Of a DNA stretch of 8,810 nucleotides, positions 1-6,541 are shown piece after piece. Source of the stretch: an uncultured Acetatifactor sp. (GTDB taxonomy: Bacteria > Bacillota > Clostridia > Lachnospirales > Lachnospiraceae); assembly GCA_934426825.1 (NCBI GenBank), contig CAKRYI010000040.1, forward strand, positions 1 through 8,810, given 5' to 3'. A program made the position numbers and the translations under genes. The notes under the pieces are model-generated. The model worked only from the letters and a program-made list of their open reading frames with translations. It was not told where the DNA came from and made no database searches. The stretch's first letter is position 1, and each line of letters starts with the position of its first letter.

Positions 1-254
1 ACCGCATCCTCCACAAACTGCGCTGTTTTCCGTTCCAGTTCGTTCAGGGAGGTTTCTTTTTCCTCCTGAATCCGGGTGGAAGCGCTGATGGTCTGCACCA
101 CACCGCTTAAGTCGCAGATGGCGGGATTGATTTGCAGGGTTTTCTTTTTCAGGGCAGTCAGTTTCTTCCGGTAGTCTACCACAGACTTTTTGGTTTCTTT
201 CATCAGTCCAGGCATCTGGTTAATCCGGGAGGCATAGAGGGCTATGGTTGCCAT
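1..254 (-). CDS. Partial LXG-like (type VII secretion-associated) N-terminal domain protein
   Basis: Only the first 84 residues are inside the window; the frame stays open through the left edge. The protein starts MATIALYASRINQMPGLM and runs as an almost uninterrupted charged helical stretch: KKSVVDYRKKLTALKKKTLQ (about residues 22-41), a short turn near NPAICDL (43-49), then a second helix through ASTRIQEEKETSLNELERKT (58-77). This long helical hairpin at the extreme N-terminus, with no signal peptide, resembles the N-terminal targeting domains of LXG/WXG100-like substrates of the Bacillota type VII (Esx) system, which usually carry a toxin or other effector at the C-terminus. The resemblance is from memory of related clostridial proteins. 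The C-terminal part that would decide toxin or not is outside the window. ATG at 254 is the only in-frame ATG near the start; the upstream AGGAAAAAG is a weak ribosome binding site. A coiled-coil structural or phage protein is the main alternative. Confidence 0.6.
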   Translation of the reverse strand, partial: MATIALYASRINQMPGLMKETKKSVVDYRKKLTALKKKTLQINPAICDLSGVVQTISASTRIQEEKETSLNELERKTAQFVEDA

Positions 255-338
255 AGTTATCTTTTTCCTATATATACGTTTATCAAGACATTTGTTAAAT
301 GCTTATACTCCATGAATTTAGCACATTTTCGCCCTGTT

Positions 339-368
339 TATATATTTTTCCATTGCGAAAAGTACCAA
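339..368 (-). promoter_or_regulatory. Possible promoter for the partial LXG-like gene
   Basis: On the minus strand TTGGTA (363-368) and TATATA (339-344) are separated by 18 bases. Transcription would start near 332 and give a leader of about 78 bases before the ATG at 254. The region is very AT-rich, so TATATA matches are cheap and this is a weak call. Confidence 0.28.
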
Positions 369-383
369 AAAGCAATAATTCAA

Positions 384-424
384 ACAGTGACTGTACCGTA
401 CTGCACTAACAGTTACACTGTTAG
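384..424. repeat. Cluster of small dyads at the glyA 3' end
   Basis: CTAACAG (406-412) and CTGTTAG (418-424) form a perfect 7-bp inverted repeat around a 5-base loop and overlap the glyA stop codon. Just beyond, ACAGTGACTGT (384-394) is a second perfect short dyad, and GTACCGTAC (393-401) lies between them. On the glyA strand the hairpin is not followed by a T-tract, so it is not a canonical intrinsic terminator. It may stabilise the glyA 3' end or bind a regulator of the neighbouring partial gene. Confidence 0.4.
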
Positions 425-1659
425 ATTAAAGGATACTTATCCGTCAGAGTCTGTACAATCGCACGTGCCTCCGGAATCTTCTCCTCGCCGCCTTTGATTA
501 TCATGGCAATAGCGTCTGCAATCTTATCCATATCCTCAGTATTCATTCCTCTGGAGGTAACTGCGGGAGTTCCAAGACGAACACCGCTGGTTACAAAAGG
601 AGACTGGGGATCGTTGGGGATTGTATTTTTGTTACAGGTAATATGTGCTGCATCTAACATCTTCTCCACTGCCTTACCGGTCAATCCGAAGTTGGTCAGG
701 TCTACCAGCATAAGGTGATTATCCGTACCTCCGGATACAATCTTAATGCCTCTGCTCAACAGACCGTTGCAAAGAGCCTGTGCGTTGTCAACGATATTTT
801 TCTGATATACCTTGAAATCATCGCTGAGCGCTTCCTTAAAGCACACTGCCTTAGCTGCAATTACGTGCATCAGCGGACCGCCCTGAATACCGGGGAAAAT
901 TGCCTTGTTAAAGTTAAATTTCTCGTTTGCTTCCTTATTGCAGAGAATCAGACCGCCGCGGGGTCCACGCAGTGTTTTGTGTGTGGTGGTGGTTACTACA
1001 TCAGCATAAGGAATGGGGCTCGGATGAAGTCCTGCTGCCACCAGACCTGCAATATGCGCCATATCCACCATGAGTACAGCACCCACTTCATCTGCCACTT
1101 CACGGAATTTCTTGAAATCAATGGTTCTTGCATATGCGGAAGCACCTGCAATAATCATTTTGGGTTTGCTTTCAATGGCAAGCTCTCTCATTCTGTCATA
1201 ATCCAAGAAGCCCTCATCATTGACACCGTAAGGTACAATATGGAAATATTTTCCGGACATATTCACCGGGCTTCCGTGTGTCAGGTGTCCGCCATGGTCG
1301 AGGTTCATTCCCATAATGGTGTCACCCGGTTTACATACCGCAAACTGCACTGCCATATTTGCCTGTGCGCCGGAATGAGGCTGTACATTCGCATATTCAC
1401 AGCCAAACAGCTCTTTTGCTCTCTCTATGGCAAGATTCTCTACCACATCCACGCACTCGCAGCCGCCGTAATATCTCTTTCCGGGGTATCCTTCTGCGTA
1501 CTTGTTTGTGAGGGGGCTTCCCATTGCCGCCATGACTGCTTTGCTTACCCAGTTCTCGGATGCAATCAGCTCGATATGGCTGTTCTGTCTTGCCTGCTCG
1601 TCCACAATCGCCTGTGCAATTTCCGGGTCAGTGTTTCTTACTTCATCCAATGAATACAT
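421..1659 (-). CDS. glyA: Serine hydroxymethyltransferase
   Basis: This cytosolic pyridoxal-phosphate enzyme interconverts serine plus tetrahydrofolate with glycine plus 5,10-methylene-tetrahydrofolate, feeding glycine and one-carbon units to purine, thymidylate and methionine synthesis. The 412-residue length is typical of bacterial GlyA. Diagnostic stretches are IELIASEN (29-36), NKYAEGYPGKRYYGG (52-66), NVQPHSGAQAN (91-101), LDHGGHLTHGS (120-130), the cofactor-contacting VDMAHIAG (198-205; D199, H202), and TTTTHKTLRGPRGG (223-236), in which K228 is the Schiff-base lysine. The C-terminal SGVRLGTPAVTSRGM (358-372) is also standard. The start is supported by AGGAGG placed 6 bases before ATG. 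It has its own promoter (1728-1756) and is divergent from the lipid kinase, so it is probably monocistronic. Nothing in the protein is unusual. Identification is essentially certain. Confidence 0.98.
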   Translation of the reverse strand: MYSLDEVRNTDPEIAQAIVDEQARQNSHIELIASENWVSKAVMAAMGSPLTNKYAEGYPGKRYYGGCECVDVVENLAIERAKELFGCEYANVQPHSGAQANMAVQFAVCKPGDTIMGMNLDHGGHLTHGSPVNMSGKYFHIVPYGVNDEGFLDYDRMRELAIESKPKMIIAGASAYARTIDFKKFREVADEVGAVLMVDMAHIAGLVAAGLHPSPIPYADVVTTTTHKTLRGPRGGLILCNKEANEKFNFNKAIFPGIQGGPLMHVIAAKAVCFKEALSDDFKVYQKNIVDNAQALCNGLLSRGIKIVSGGTDNHLMLVDLTNFGLTGKAVEKMLDAAHITCNKNTIPNDPQSPFVTSGVRLGTPAVTSRGMNTEDMDKIADAIAMIIKGGEEKIPEARAIVQTLTDKYPLI

Positions 1660-1689
1660 ACAATTCCTCCTACTTTTTCTTCTATATTA

Positions 1690-1717
1690 TTAATGCAATA
1701 CATTAACGCAATAAATA
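1690..1717 (-). repeat. Tandem/inverted repeat in the glyA 5' leader
   Basis: Read on the minus strand the glyA leader contains ATTGCGTTAATGT directly followed by ATTGCATTAATAA, a 13-base tandem repeat differing at only three positions. Part of it (1690-1706) is also a perfect 6-bp dyad, TTAATG and CATTAA around five bases. It lies just downstream of the predicted transcription start, a position suited to an operator. The sequence is AT-rich, so chance is a real alternative. Confidence 0.35.
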
Positions 1718-1727
1718 AATTACTCAA

Positions 1728-1756
1728 AGTTTATCATGAATGATGTTGTTTTTCAA
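1728..1756 (-). promoter_or_regulatory. glyA promoter (sigma-A type, extended -10)
   Basis: On the minus strand TTGAAA (1751-1756) and TAAACT (1728-1733) are separated by exactly 17 bases, with a TG one base upstream of the -10 (TGaTAAACT). Transcription would start near 1721 and give a leader of about 60 bases. That is too short for a T-box, glycine or S-adenosylmethionine riboswitch, and none is seen. Confidence 0.7.
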
Positions 1757-1787
1757 TAGAAATCATCTGTTTTTGCAATAGTACTTC

Positions 1788-1816
1788 TTTACTCCGAACC
1801 GCGACCCTGTTACAAT
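1788..1816 (+). promoter_or_regulatory. Promoter of the lipid kinase gene
   Basis: TTTACT (1788-1793) and TACAAT (1811-1816) are separated by 17 bases, close to the sigma-A consensus. The predicted start of transcription is near 1823. The -10 box overlaps the ATG at 1815, so that ATG cannot be the translation start of this transcript. This supports the start at 1854. It is back-to-back with the glyA promoter, 31 bases between the two -35 elements. Confidence 0.65.
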
Positions 1817-1853
1817 GAATCCATACAAAAGATTCAGGGGGGTAATTCCAGCT

Positions 1854-2783
1854 ATGTACCACATCATAATTAATCCGGCATCCCGCTCCGGAAAAGGACT
1901 TCAAATATGGAAAAAGCAGGTGGAACCGGTTCTGCAGGAAGAAAAAATTGTATACCGCAATTATTTTTCTGAAAAGGCGGGGGATGTGAAACGCATAGCC
2001 TCTGAAATTCTTTCATCCAACCAAGCCCGCCCCATTACCATAATACTGTTAGGCGGCGACGGCACAGTCAATGAGGCGCTGCAGGGAATGGGTGACACCT
2101 CCGGGGTGATTCTTGGCTATATTCCCACCGGTTCCAGCAACGATTTGGCAAGGGATATGGGAATTTCCAAAGACCCGCTGAAAGCGCTGCACCTGATACT
2201 CCATACCGGGACGCCCCGCCCCATGGACTTGGGATGCGTCACCTACGAGGACGGCAGCACAAGGCGTTTTATTGTAAGTAGCGGTGTCGGGTTCGATGCT
2301 GCAGTCTGCGAGGAAGCGCTTCACTCCCGCATGAAAGTTGCCCTGAACCGGATTGGTCTTGGCAAACTTACTTATCTTGGAATTGCTCTGAAGCAGTTGT
2401 TTGCCGCGAAAGAAATTTCCTGTAAACTGACTTTGGATGATAACGCACCCATTGACATTCACCGGATTCTTTTTTCCGCCATTATGATTCACCGCTACGA
2501 GGGCGGCGGGTTCATGTTCTGTCCGAATGCGGATTGCACGGACGGTTTTCTTGACTTATGTGTTGCCGGGGATTTGTCCAAAATCGTGATTTTGTGCGCC
2601 CTTCCCACTGCCTTTTGGGGAAAACACTATGCCGTAAAAGGTATTACCCCTTACCGTGCCCGCAAGGTGCACATTGAAACTTCCAGTCCCCTCTGGGTGC
2701 ATACGGATGGCGAGGTACAGCGCAAGTCTTCCTCCTTTACCGTCACCTGCGAACAACATAGCGCACAATTTATACAAAGCTAA
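1854..2783 (+). CDS. Diacylglycerol kinase family lipid kinase (YegS/DagK-like)
   Basis: The protein should phosphorylate a lipid alcohol, most likely diacylglycerol to phosphatidate using ATP, at the cytoplasmic face of the membrane; the exact substrate cannot be read from sequence. The 309 residues cover the full catalytic fold. The motifs are NPASRSGKG (7-15), the nucleotide-binding GGDGTVNE (67-74), PTGSSNDLAR (91-100), GVGFDAAV (144-151), the late PNADCTDGFLDL (224-235), and HTDGE (283-287) near the C-terminus. There is no signal peptide or membrane segment, as expected of a soluble DagK-type enzyme that associates peripherally. ATG 1854 is preferred over the in-frame ATG at 1815: it has AGGGGGG upstream (1836-1842, 11 bases away), it begins exactly where homologs begin (MYHIIINP), and the upstream ATG lies inside the -10 box. 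The PAP2 gene follows 150 bases downstream on the same strand with no clear terminator between. Sphinganine or another lipid alcohol as substrate is the alternative. Confidence 0.92.
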   Translation: MYHIIINPASRSGKGLQIWKKQVEPVLQEEKIVYRNYFSEKAGDVKRIASEILSSNQARPITIILLGGDGTVNEALQGMGDTSGVILGYIPTGSSNDLARDMGISKDPLKALHLILHTGTPRPMDLGCVTYEDGSTRRFIVSSGVGFDAAVCEEALHSRMKVALNRIGLGKLTYLGIALKQLFAAKEISCKLTLDDNAPIDIHRILFSAIMIHRYEGGGFMFCPNADCTDGFLDLCVAGDLSKIVILCALPTAFWGKHYAVKGITPYRARKVHIETSSPLWVHTDGEVQRKSSSFTVTCEQHSAQFIQS

Positions 2784-2821
2784 AGTTTTTCTTAATATTA
2801 CTTAAGGATAATAAAAAACCA

Positions 2822-2849
2822 TTGCAATTTCTTTTTTTATGGATATACT
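2822..2849 (+). promoter_or_regulatory. Possible promoter for the PAP2 gene
   Basis: TTGCAA (2822-2827) and TATACT (2844-2849) are 16 bases apart in an AT-rich gap. A start near 2856 would give a leader of about 78 bases that contains the hairpin at 2897-2915. A second, poorer pair (TTGTTG and TATATC, 18 apart) lies further downstream. The gene could also be read through from the lipid kinase. Confidence 0.45.
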
Positions 2850-2896
2850 GTAATTGTTGATAAAAATTTCACGATAATATATCTGTGAAGGCAGGT

Positions 2897-2915
2897 TGCA
2901 TACACTTTGTATGCA
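2897..2915 (+). repeat. Leader hairpin upstream of the PAP2 ribosome binding site
   Basis: TGCATAC (2897-2903) and GTATGCA (2909-2915) make a perfect 7-bp inverted repeat around ACTTT, ending only 2-8 bases before the ribosome binding site. It is flanked on both sides by similar purine-rich sequences, GAAGGCAGG (2887-2895) and GAAAGGCAAGG (2916-2926). It could act as a small operator or affect access to the ribosome binding site. Confidence 0.4.
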
Positions 2916-2933
2916 GAAAGGCAAGGTTTTATT

Positions 2934-3617
2934 ATGGACAAGGCAAAGCAGTTCTTTAACCGGTACAAGCATGCCATTCCTCTCATTATATATGGAATTA
3001 TCTATCTGACATGGTTTGCATGGCTGGAAAAGAATGTCACCAAAAATTACAGAGTCATTCATATGGCGGCTGACGACTACATACCCTTCTGCGAAGTATT
3101 TATCATTCCGTACCTGTTATGGTTTGCATATGTATCCGCAGTGGTTGTTTACTTTTTCTTTAAAAATAAGGAAGAATATACCAAAACATGTATCTTTTTA
3201 TGTACCGGTATGACGATTTTCCTGATTGTGTCCACGCTGTGGCCCAACGGACACCACCTGCGTCCCGCGATTCTTCCAAGGGATAACGTGTTTACCCAGA
3301 TGGTAAGTATGCTGTGGAAGACAGATACCCCTACCAATCTGTGGCCGAGTATTCATGTATATAATTCCCTCGGCGCACATTTTGCAATTATGCGAAGCAG
3401 GGAATTTGAAAATAAAAAGGGAATCCGCATCGGTTCCTTTGTACTGGCAGTGTCCATTATCCTGTCCACCATGTTCATAAAGCAGCATTCCGTTTATGAT
3501 GTTCTTACCGCATTTATCATGGCAGCCGTAATGTATACTCTGGTTTACCGATATGATGTGGTTATGGCAGTCCGCACCAATATTGCAAAACGTAAAAGAA
3601 AACCTCAGCTTAGCTGA
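2934..3617 (+). CDS. PAP2-family integral membrane phosphatase/transferase
   Basis: This is a 227-residue membrane protein of the phosphatidic acid phosphatase type 2 superfamily. About five to six hydrophobic segments are visible, around residues 13-31, 55-76, 85-103, 166-181 and 188-206. The motifs fit the superfamily in divergent form: HHLRP (107-111) in the place of the KxxxxxxRP motif, PSIHVYNS (138-145) with H141 as the phosphate-transfer histidine region, and KQHSVYDVL (183-191) with H185 and D189 as the third motif. The PSIHV form, rather than PSGH, is the one seen in the inositol-phosphorylceramide-synthase-like branch, so a phosphotransferase rather than a simple phosphatase is possible. 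The substrate is unknown; phosphatidate, a lipid pyrophosphate or a head-group donor would fit beside a lipid kinase. The ATG at 2934 has AAGG 7 bases upstream. An in-frame TTG at 2907 lies inside the leader hairpin and is unlikely to be used. The C-terminus (KRKRK) is basic and probably cytoplasmic. It ends just before a strong terminator. Confidence 0.85.
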   Translation: MDKAKQFFNRYKHAIPLIIYGIIYLTWFAWLEKNVTKNYRVIHMAADDYIPFCEVFIIPYLLWFAYVSAVVVYFFFKNKEEYTKTCIFLCTGMTIFLIVSTLWPNGHHLRPAILPRDNVFTQMVSMLWKTDTPTNLWPSIHVYNSLGAHFAIMRSREFENKKGIRIGSFVLAVSIILSTMFIKQHSVYDVLTAFIMAAVMYTLVYRYDVVMAVRTNIAKRKRKPQLS

Positions 3618-3627
3618 CCTTAGAATT

Positions 3628-3664
3628 AAGCCCTGCGTCCGATACCGGATGCAGGGCTTTTTGT
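3628..3664 (+). terminator. Rho-independent terminator after the PAP2 gene
   Basis: Residues 3628-3641 pair with 3646-3659 as a 14-bp GC-rich stem with one G-U pair and an ATAC tetraloop. A five-T run (3658-3662) overlaps its base. It sits 10 bases after the PAP2 stop and between convergent genes. In the other direction the stem is followed by TTAATTC, a poor T-tract, so it may stop the glycosyltransferase transcript only weakly. Confidence 0.93.
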
Positions 3665-3680
3665 ATCCTTGTTCAAATTT

Positions 3681-4709
3681 CTAATTAAATTTAAATATTT
3701 TCTGGCAGATTTTATATCCGTCCACCGAAAGTTTTCTGCCGCCTTTTCCGGGCAGATTCATAAATGCCCCCATAATTCCATGGCGCAGCTTCCGGTACAC
3801 CTTTTTATCCTTTTCCTTCAAATACTGCCACAGTTCTTTTTTCTTCTGTAAATTTTCCTCTGTGCCGGAGCGTATCAGCAATACCGAGGAAATTGTGGTA
3901 ATGATTTCCAGATAGTTAAACATATACTGATAAAGTCTTTTATTCTTTTTGATTTCTCCCTGTTTTGCCACAAAGAAATCTTCCATAATCTTATTAACCT
4001 TAATCTGCTGGTCAATTCGGGAAATCATCACACTCTCGTTTACCGACTGGTCATCTCTTCCAATATAGTAGCGATAAAAATTCACATCGAGATAATACAT
4101 ATTTTTGACATAGGGAAGCGGCTCAAACACATAAATATTATCCACATAAAAAGTGTGTTCCGGCAGCTTGATTCCACAGTCCTGTAACAGTCTGGTCCGG
4201 AAAATGACTGAATGCATTAAAATGTAATGCCCCTTTGCAAAATGGTGACAGTCATCCCATGTAAACATCTTATTCTGAGGAAGAATATGGCGATAGTTCA
4301 TAACCTTCTTATGCTTCTCTCCCTCCTTGTCATAGACAAAGTTGCTAATCAGCATATCGAGCGTTGTGTCTCCGCCCGCCAGATTCCGGAGAGTTTTCAA
4401 AATTTCCCGATATGCCTCTTCTTTCACCCAGTCATCACTATCCACTACCTTAAAATACAAGCCTGTAGCATTGGCAATTCCGGTATTCACGGCTGAACCG
4501 TGTCCACCGTTCTCCTTGTGAATTGCGCGCACAATCGTGGGATATTTTGCAGCGTATTCATCCGCAATCTCTGCCGTCTTATCTTTGGTGGAGCCGTCAT
4601 CCACAATCAGGATTTCCACTTCCTCACCACCGACCAACAGGGACTCAATGCACTTTCGCATATAATTTTCCGAGTTATAACAGGGTATTGCAATCGATAA
4701 TAATTTCAT
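3681..4709 (-). CDS. Glycosyltransferase family 2 protein
   Basis: This is a GT-A-fold, nucleotide-sugar-dependent glycosyltransferase of 342 residues. The N-terminal catalytic domain (about 1-200) opens LLSIAIPCYNSENYMRKCI and carries VDDGS (36-40), the NGGHGSAVNTG segment (67-77) and the metal-binding DSDDW (90-94). YVDNIYVFEPL (188-198) is the acceptor-side acidic region and YRYYIGRDDQSVN (212-224) is a conserved continuation in this subfamily. The C-terminal third is helical and basic, without a convincing membrane span, so the enzyme is probably cytosolic or membrane-associated. Donor and acceptor cannot be inferred; cell-surface polysaccharide or glycolipid is usual for the family. ATG 4709 is chosen: AGAGGAG, inside the end of the upstream gene, sits at a proper distance. 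A GTG at 4721 has no usable ribosome binding site. It starts 8 bases after the SfsA-MutY stop, so it is probably translationally coupled and last in the operon. Confidence 0.9.
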   Translation of the reverse strand: MKLLSIAIPCYNSENYMRKCIESLLVGGEEVEILIVDDGSTKDKTAEIADEYAAKYPTIVRAIHKENGGHGSAVNTGIANATGLYFKVVDSDDWVKEEAYREILKTLRNLAGGDTTLDMLISNFVYDKEGEKHKKVMNYRHILPQNKMFTWDDCHHFAKGHYILMHSVIFRTRLLQDCGIKLPEHTFYVDNIYVFEPLPYVKNMYYLDVNFYRYYIGRDDQSVNESVMISRIDQQIKVNKIMEDFFVAKQGEIKKNKRLYQYMFNYLEIITTISSVLLIRSGTEENLQKKKELWQYLKEKDKKVYRKLRHGIMGAFMNLPGKGGRKLSVDGYKICQKIFKFN

Positions 4710-4717
4710 TGGTATTC

Positions 4718-6541
4718 TCACTCCTCTTCAAATCTCTCATTGCCAAGTTTAATGCTCAGGTATTTACTGTAAGCAGCAAATGCCTTGGGAATCGGGTACT
4801 TTTCGCCGGTTTCCTCCGGTTCTATATACAACCAGTCGTCTGTCTGCGTTCCCCTCTTTTTGGGTTCCAGTTCATCCACCCGGATGATATATCCCTTCAT
4901 ATGCCATTCCCTATGACTGAAAATATGAACTGCCTCCGGTAAGGGCTGAATCCGGAGCGTTTTCAATCCGTTTTCCGCCAGATATGCGGTAACTTCCTCC
5001 GCCGTATGATAACCCAAAAGGGAGGGAAATTCATACATTCCCGCCAGCAATCCTTTTGCCTCACGTTTGCGGATTGCCGTTTTATCCTCATCCCGGATGA
5101 CCAAAATGGTTTTTTCCTCCACCACACGGGGCTTTGGCGCAGCTTTTCTTGGAAAATCCTTCTCTACCCCTTTTTGATGCGCCAGACAAATTTCCGCAAG
5201 CGGACATTCCTCACAATGGGGCGCCCCGTTTGGAATACAGACACAGGCGCCTATCTCCATCATCGCCTGATTAAAATCTCCCGGTCTGTCAACGGGTATC
5301 ACCCGCTGCAAATCCTGTTCCACCGACGTTTTCACCTTTGCATCCGAAATCGGTCTGTCATCCTGTCTGATGCGGGATACCACCCTGAGCACATTGCCGT
5401 CCACCGCCGGAACAGCTCTGTGAAAAGCTATGGATGCAATGGCGCCCGCCGTATAGCTTCCGATTCCTTTTAATTTCAAAAGTTCTTCATAGGAATCCGG
5501 CATACTGCCATCGTATTCCTCCATCACCTGGATTGCCGCCTTCTGCATATTCCGAACCCGGTTATAGTAACCAAGTCCCTCCCACAGTTTCAGCAGTTTC
5601 TCCTCATCTGCTTTCGCCAAAGCACGAATATCCGGCAGGTTTTCCATAAATCTCTGAAAATACGGTTTCACCGCCTCCACTCTCGTCTGCTGCAGCATAA
5701 TCTCCGAAACCCACACTCTGTACGGAGTGGGTTCCTCACGCCATGGAAGAATCCGTCTGTTGTTATCATACCATTTTAAAAGCGGTTTGGGAATCGCCAA
5801 AAGGTCACCCAATCTAAATGTTTCCTTAATTGGTAAAATTTTTTCCTGTCTCTCCTCCTTCGTTAAAAACACCGGTACTTCCTGCCTGATTGCCATGCTG
5901 TCTCCTGTCACATAACAGTCGTAGGCAAGGACTTCCACTCCTGCATCCCTCGCCCGTATCAGTTCCTCGGCAAACTCTCTGTGCGTGTCCACATTGGGTG
6001 TAAAGTACCGTGCCCCCTCCATTTGTATTACAAAAAACACTATGGTGCGGTATCCTTCTTTTTTTGCCCGCACCAGTTCCTTTACATGCTTCACTGCCCG
6101 CTCAGAGGGTGCGTCCGGGAACCGTACAACGCCGTTTTCCTCCAGCGTAACACCTTTCACCTCGATAAAAATTCTCTCATCCTGTGTCTCCACATAGAAA
6201 TCAAACCGGGAATCCCCATAAGTAGTTTCCGGACGTACCAAAACAAGGTTGTGAAAGAGTTCTCCTTTCCGGAGCCACTCTCCCACCACCTTGTTGGTTG
6301 CCTGCGAATCAATATTTACGGTACGGTTCGCCTTTTCCACCGCAATCAAATCATATTCTGTAGAACGGTTGGAATTACTGCTTTTTTCCAGATATACCTT
6401 CACCCCCGGAATCAGTAATTCCCGGCACCGTCCCGTATTCTTGACATGCACTTTCTCTCTTTTTCCATTCAGGTTCACATAAGCGACAAATCGGTTTTGC
6501 CTCTCAATAAATTCAGCCTGTACGATATGTTGATATTTCAT
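4718..6541 (-). CDS. sfsA-mutY: SfsA-MutY fusion: predicted nuclease plus A/G-specific adenine glycosylase
   Basis: This is one 607-residue frame with two complete proteins. Residues 1-226 are SfsA: VHVKNTGRC (31-39), SRFDF (111-115), FIEVKGVTL (125-133), FPDAPSERAVKHV (141-153), FFVIQM (169-174). D114 with E127-V-K129 matches a PD-(D/E)XK-type nuclease core. Residues about 249-600 are MutY: WREEPTPYRVWVSEIMLQQT (267-286) with catalytic E280, helix-hairpin-helix LKLKGIGSYTAGAIAS (355-370), catalytic D381 in VDGN, a 4Fe-4S set at C435, C443, C446 and C452, and a C-terminal NUDIX-like domain with HIFSH (539-543), the 8-oxoG reader loop. MutY removes adenine opposite 8-oxoguanine. Tyr363 is at the position of the lyase lysine of endonuclease III, so the glycosylase should be monofunctional. 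There is no methionine between 216 and 282, so MutY has no obvious separate ATG start. Separate SfsA (about 230) and MutY (about 350) lengths add up to this size. The start lies in the upstream nucleotidase gene, after GGCAGGAT. Confidence 0.95.
   Translation of the reverse strand: MKYQHIVQAEFIERQNRFVAYVNLNGKREKVHVKNTGRCRELLIPGVKVYLEKSSNSNRSTEYDLIAVEKANRTVNIDSQATNKVVGEWLRKGELFHNLVLVRPETTYGDSRFDFYVETQDERIFIEVKGVTLEENGVVRFPDAPSERAVKHVKELVRAKKEGYRTIVFFVIQMEGARYFTPNVDTHREFAEELIRARDAGVEVLAYDCYVTGDSMAIRQEVPVFLTKEERQEKILPIKETFRLGDLLAIPKPLLKWYDNNRRILPWREEPTPYRVWVSEIMLQQTRVEAVKPYFQRFMENLPDIRALAKADEEKLLKLWEGLGYYNRVRNMQKAAIQVMEEYDGSMPDSYEELLKLKGIGSYTAGAIASIAFHRAVPAVDGNVLRVVSRIRQDDRPISDAKVKTSVEQDLQRVIPVDRPGDFNQAMMEIGACVCIPNGAPHCEECPLAEICLAHQKGVEKDFPRKAAPKPRVVEEKTILVIRDEDKTAIRKREAKGLLAGMYEFPSLLGYHTAEEVTAYLAENGLKTLRIQPLPEAVHIFSHREWHMKGYIIRVDELEPKKRGTQTDDWLYIEPEETGEKYPIPKAFAAYSKYLSIKLGNERFEEE

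Noticed and set aside
715..1653. Long open frame on the plus strand opposite glyA.
   Set aside because: It is exactly antisense to a clear glyA, has no ribosome binding site and has cysteine/histidine-rich composition typical of a shadow frame.
1660..1721. Riboswitch or T-box in front of glyA.
   Set aside because: The predicted leader is only about 60 bases, is AT-rich, and shows none of the conserved T-box, glycine or S-adenosylmethionine elements.
2049..2492. Open frame on the minus strand opposite the lipid kinase.
   Set aside because: Antisense to a well-supported enzyme, no start signals, no recognisable motif.
4710..4721. GTG at 4721 as the glycosyltransferase start, overlapping the SfsA-MutY stop.
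   Set aside because: No ribosome binding site at a usable distance, whereas the ATG at 4709 has AGAGGAG upstream and matches the usual family start.
5006..5473. Open frame on the plus strand opposite the MutY part of the fusion.
   Set aside because: Antisense shadow with no start signals; the MutY motifs on the other strand are intact.
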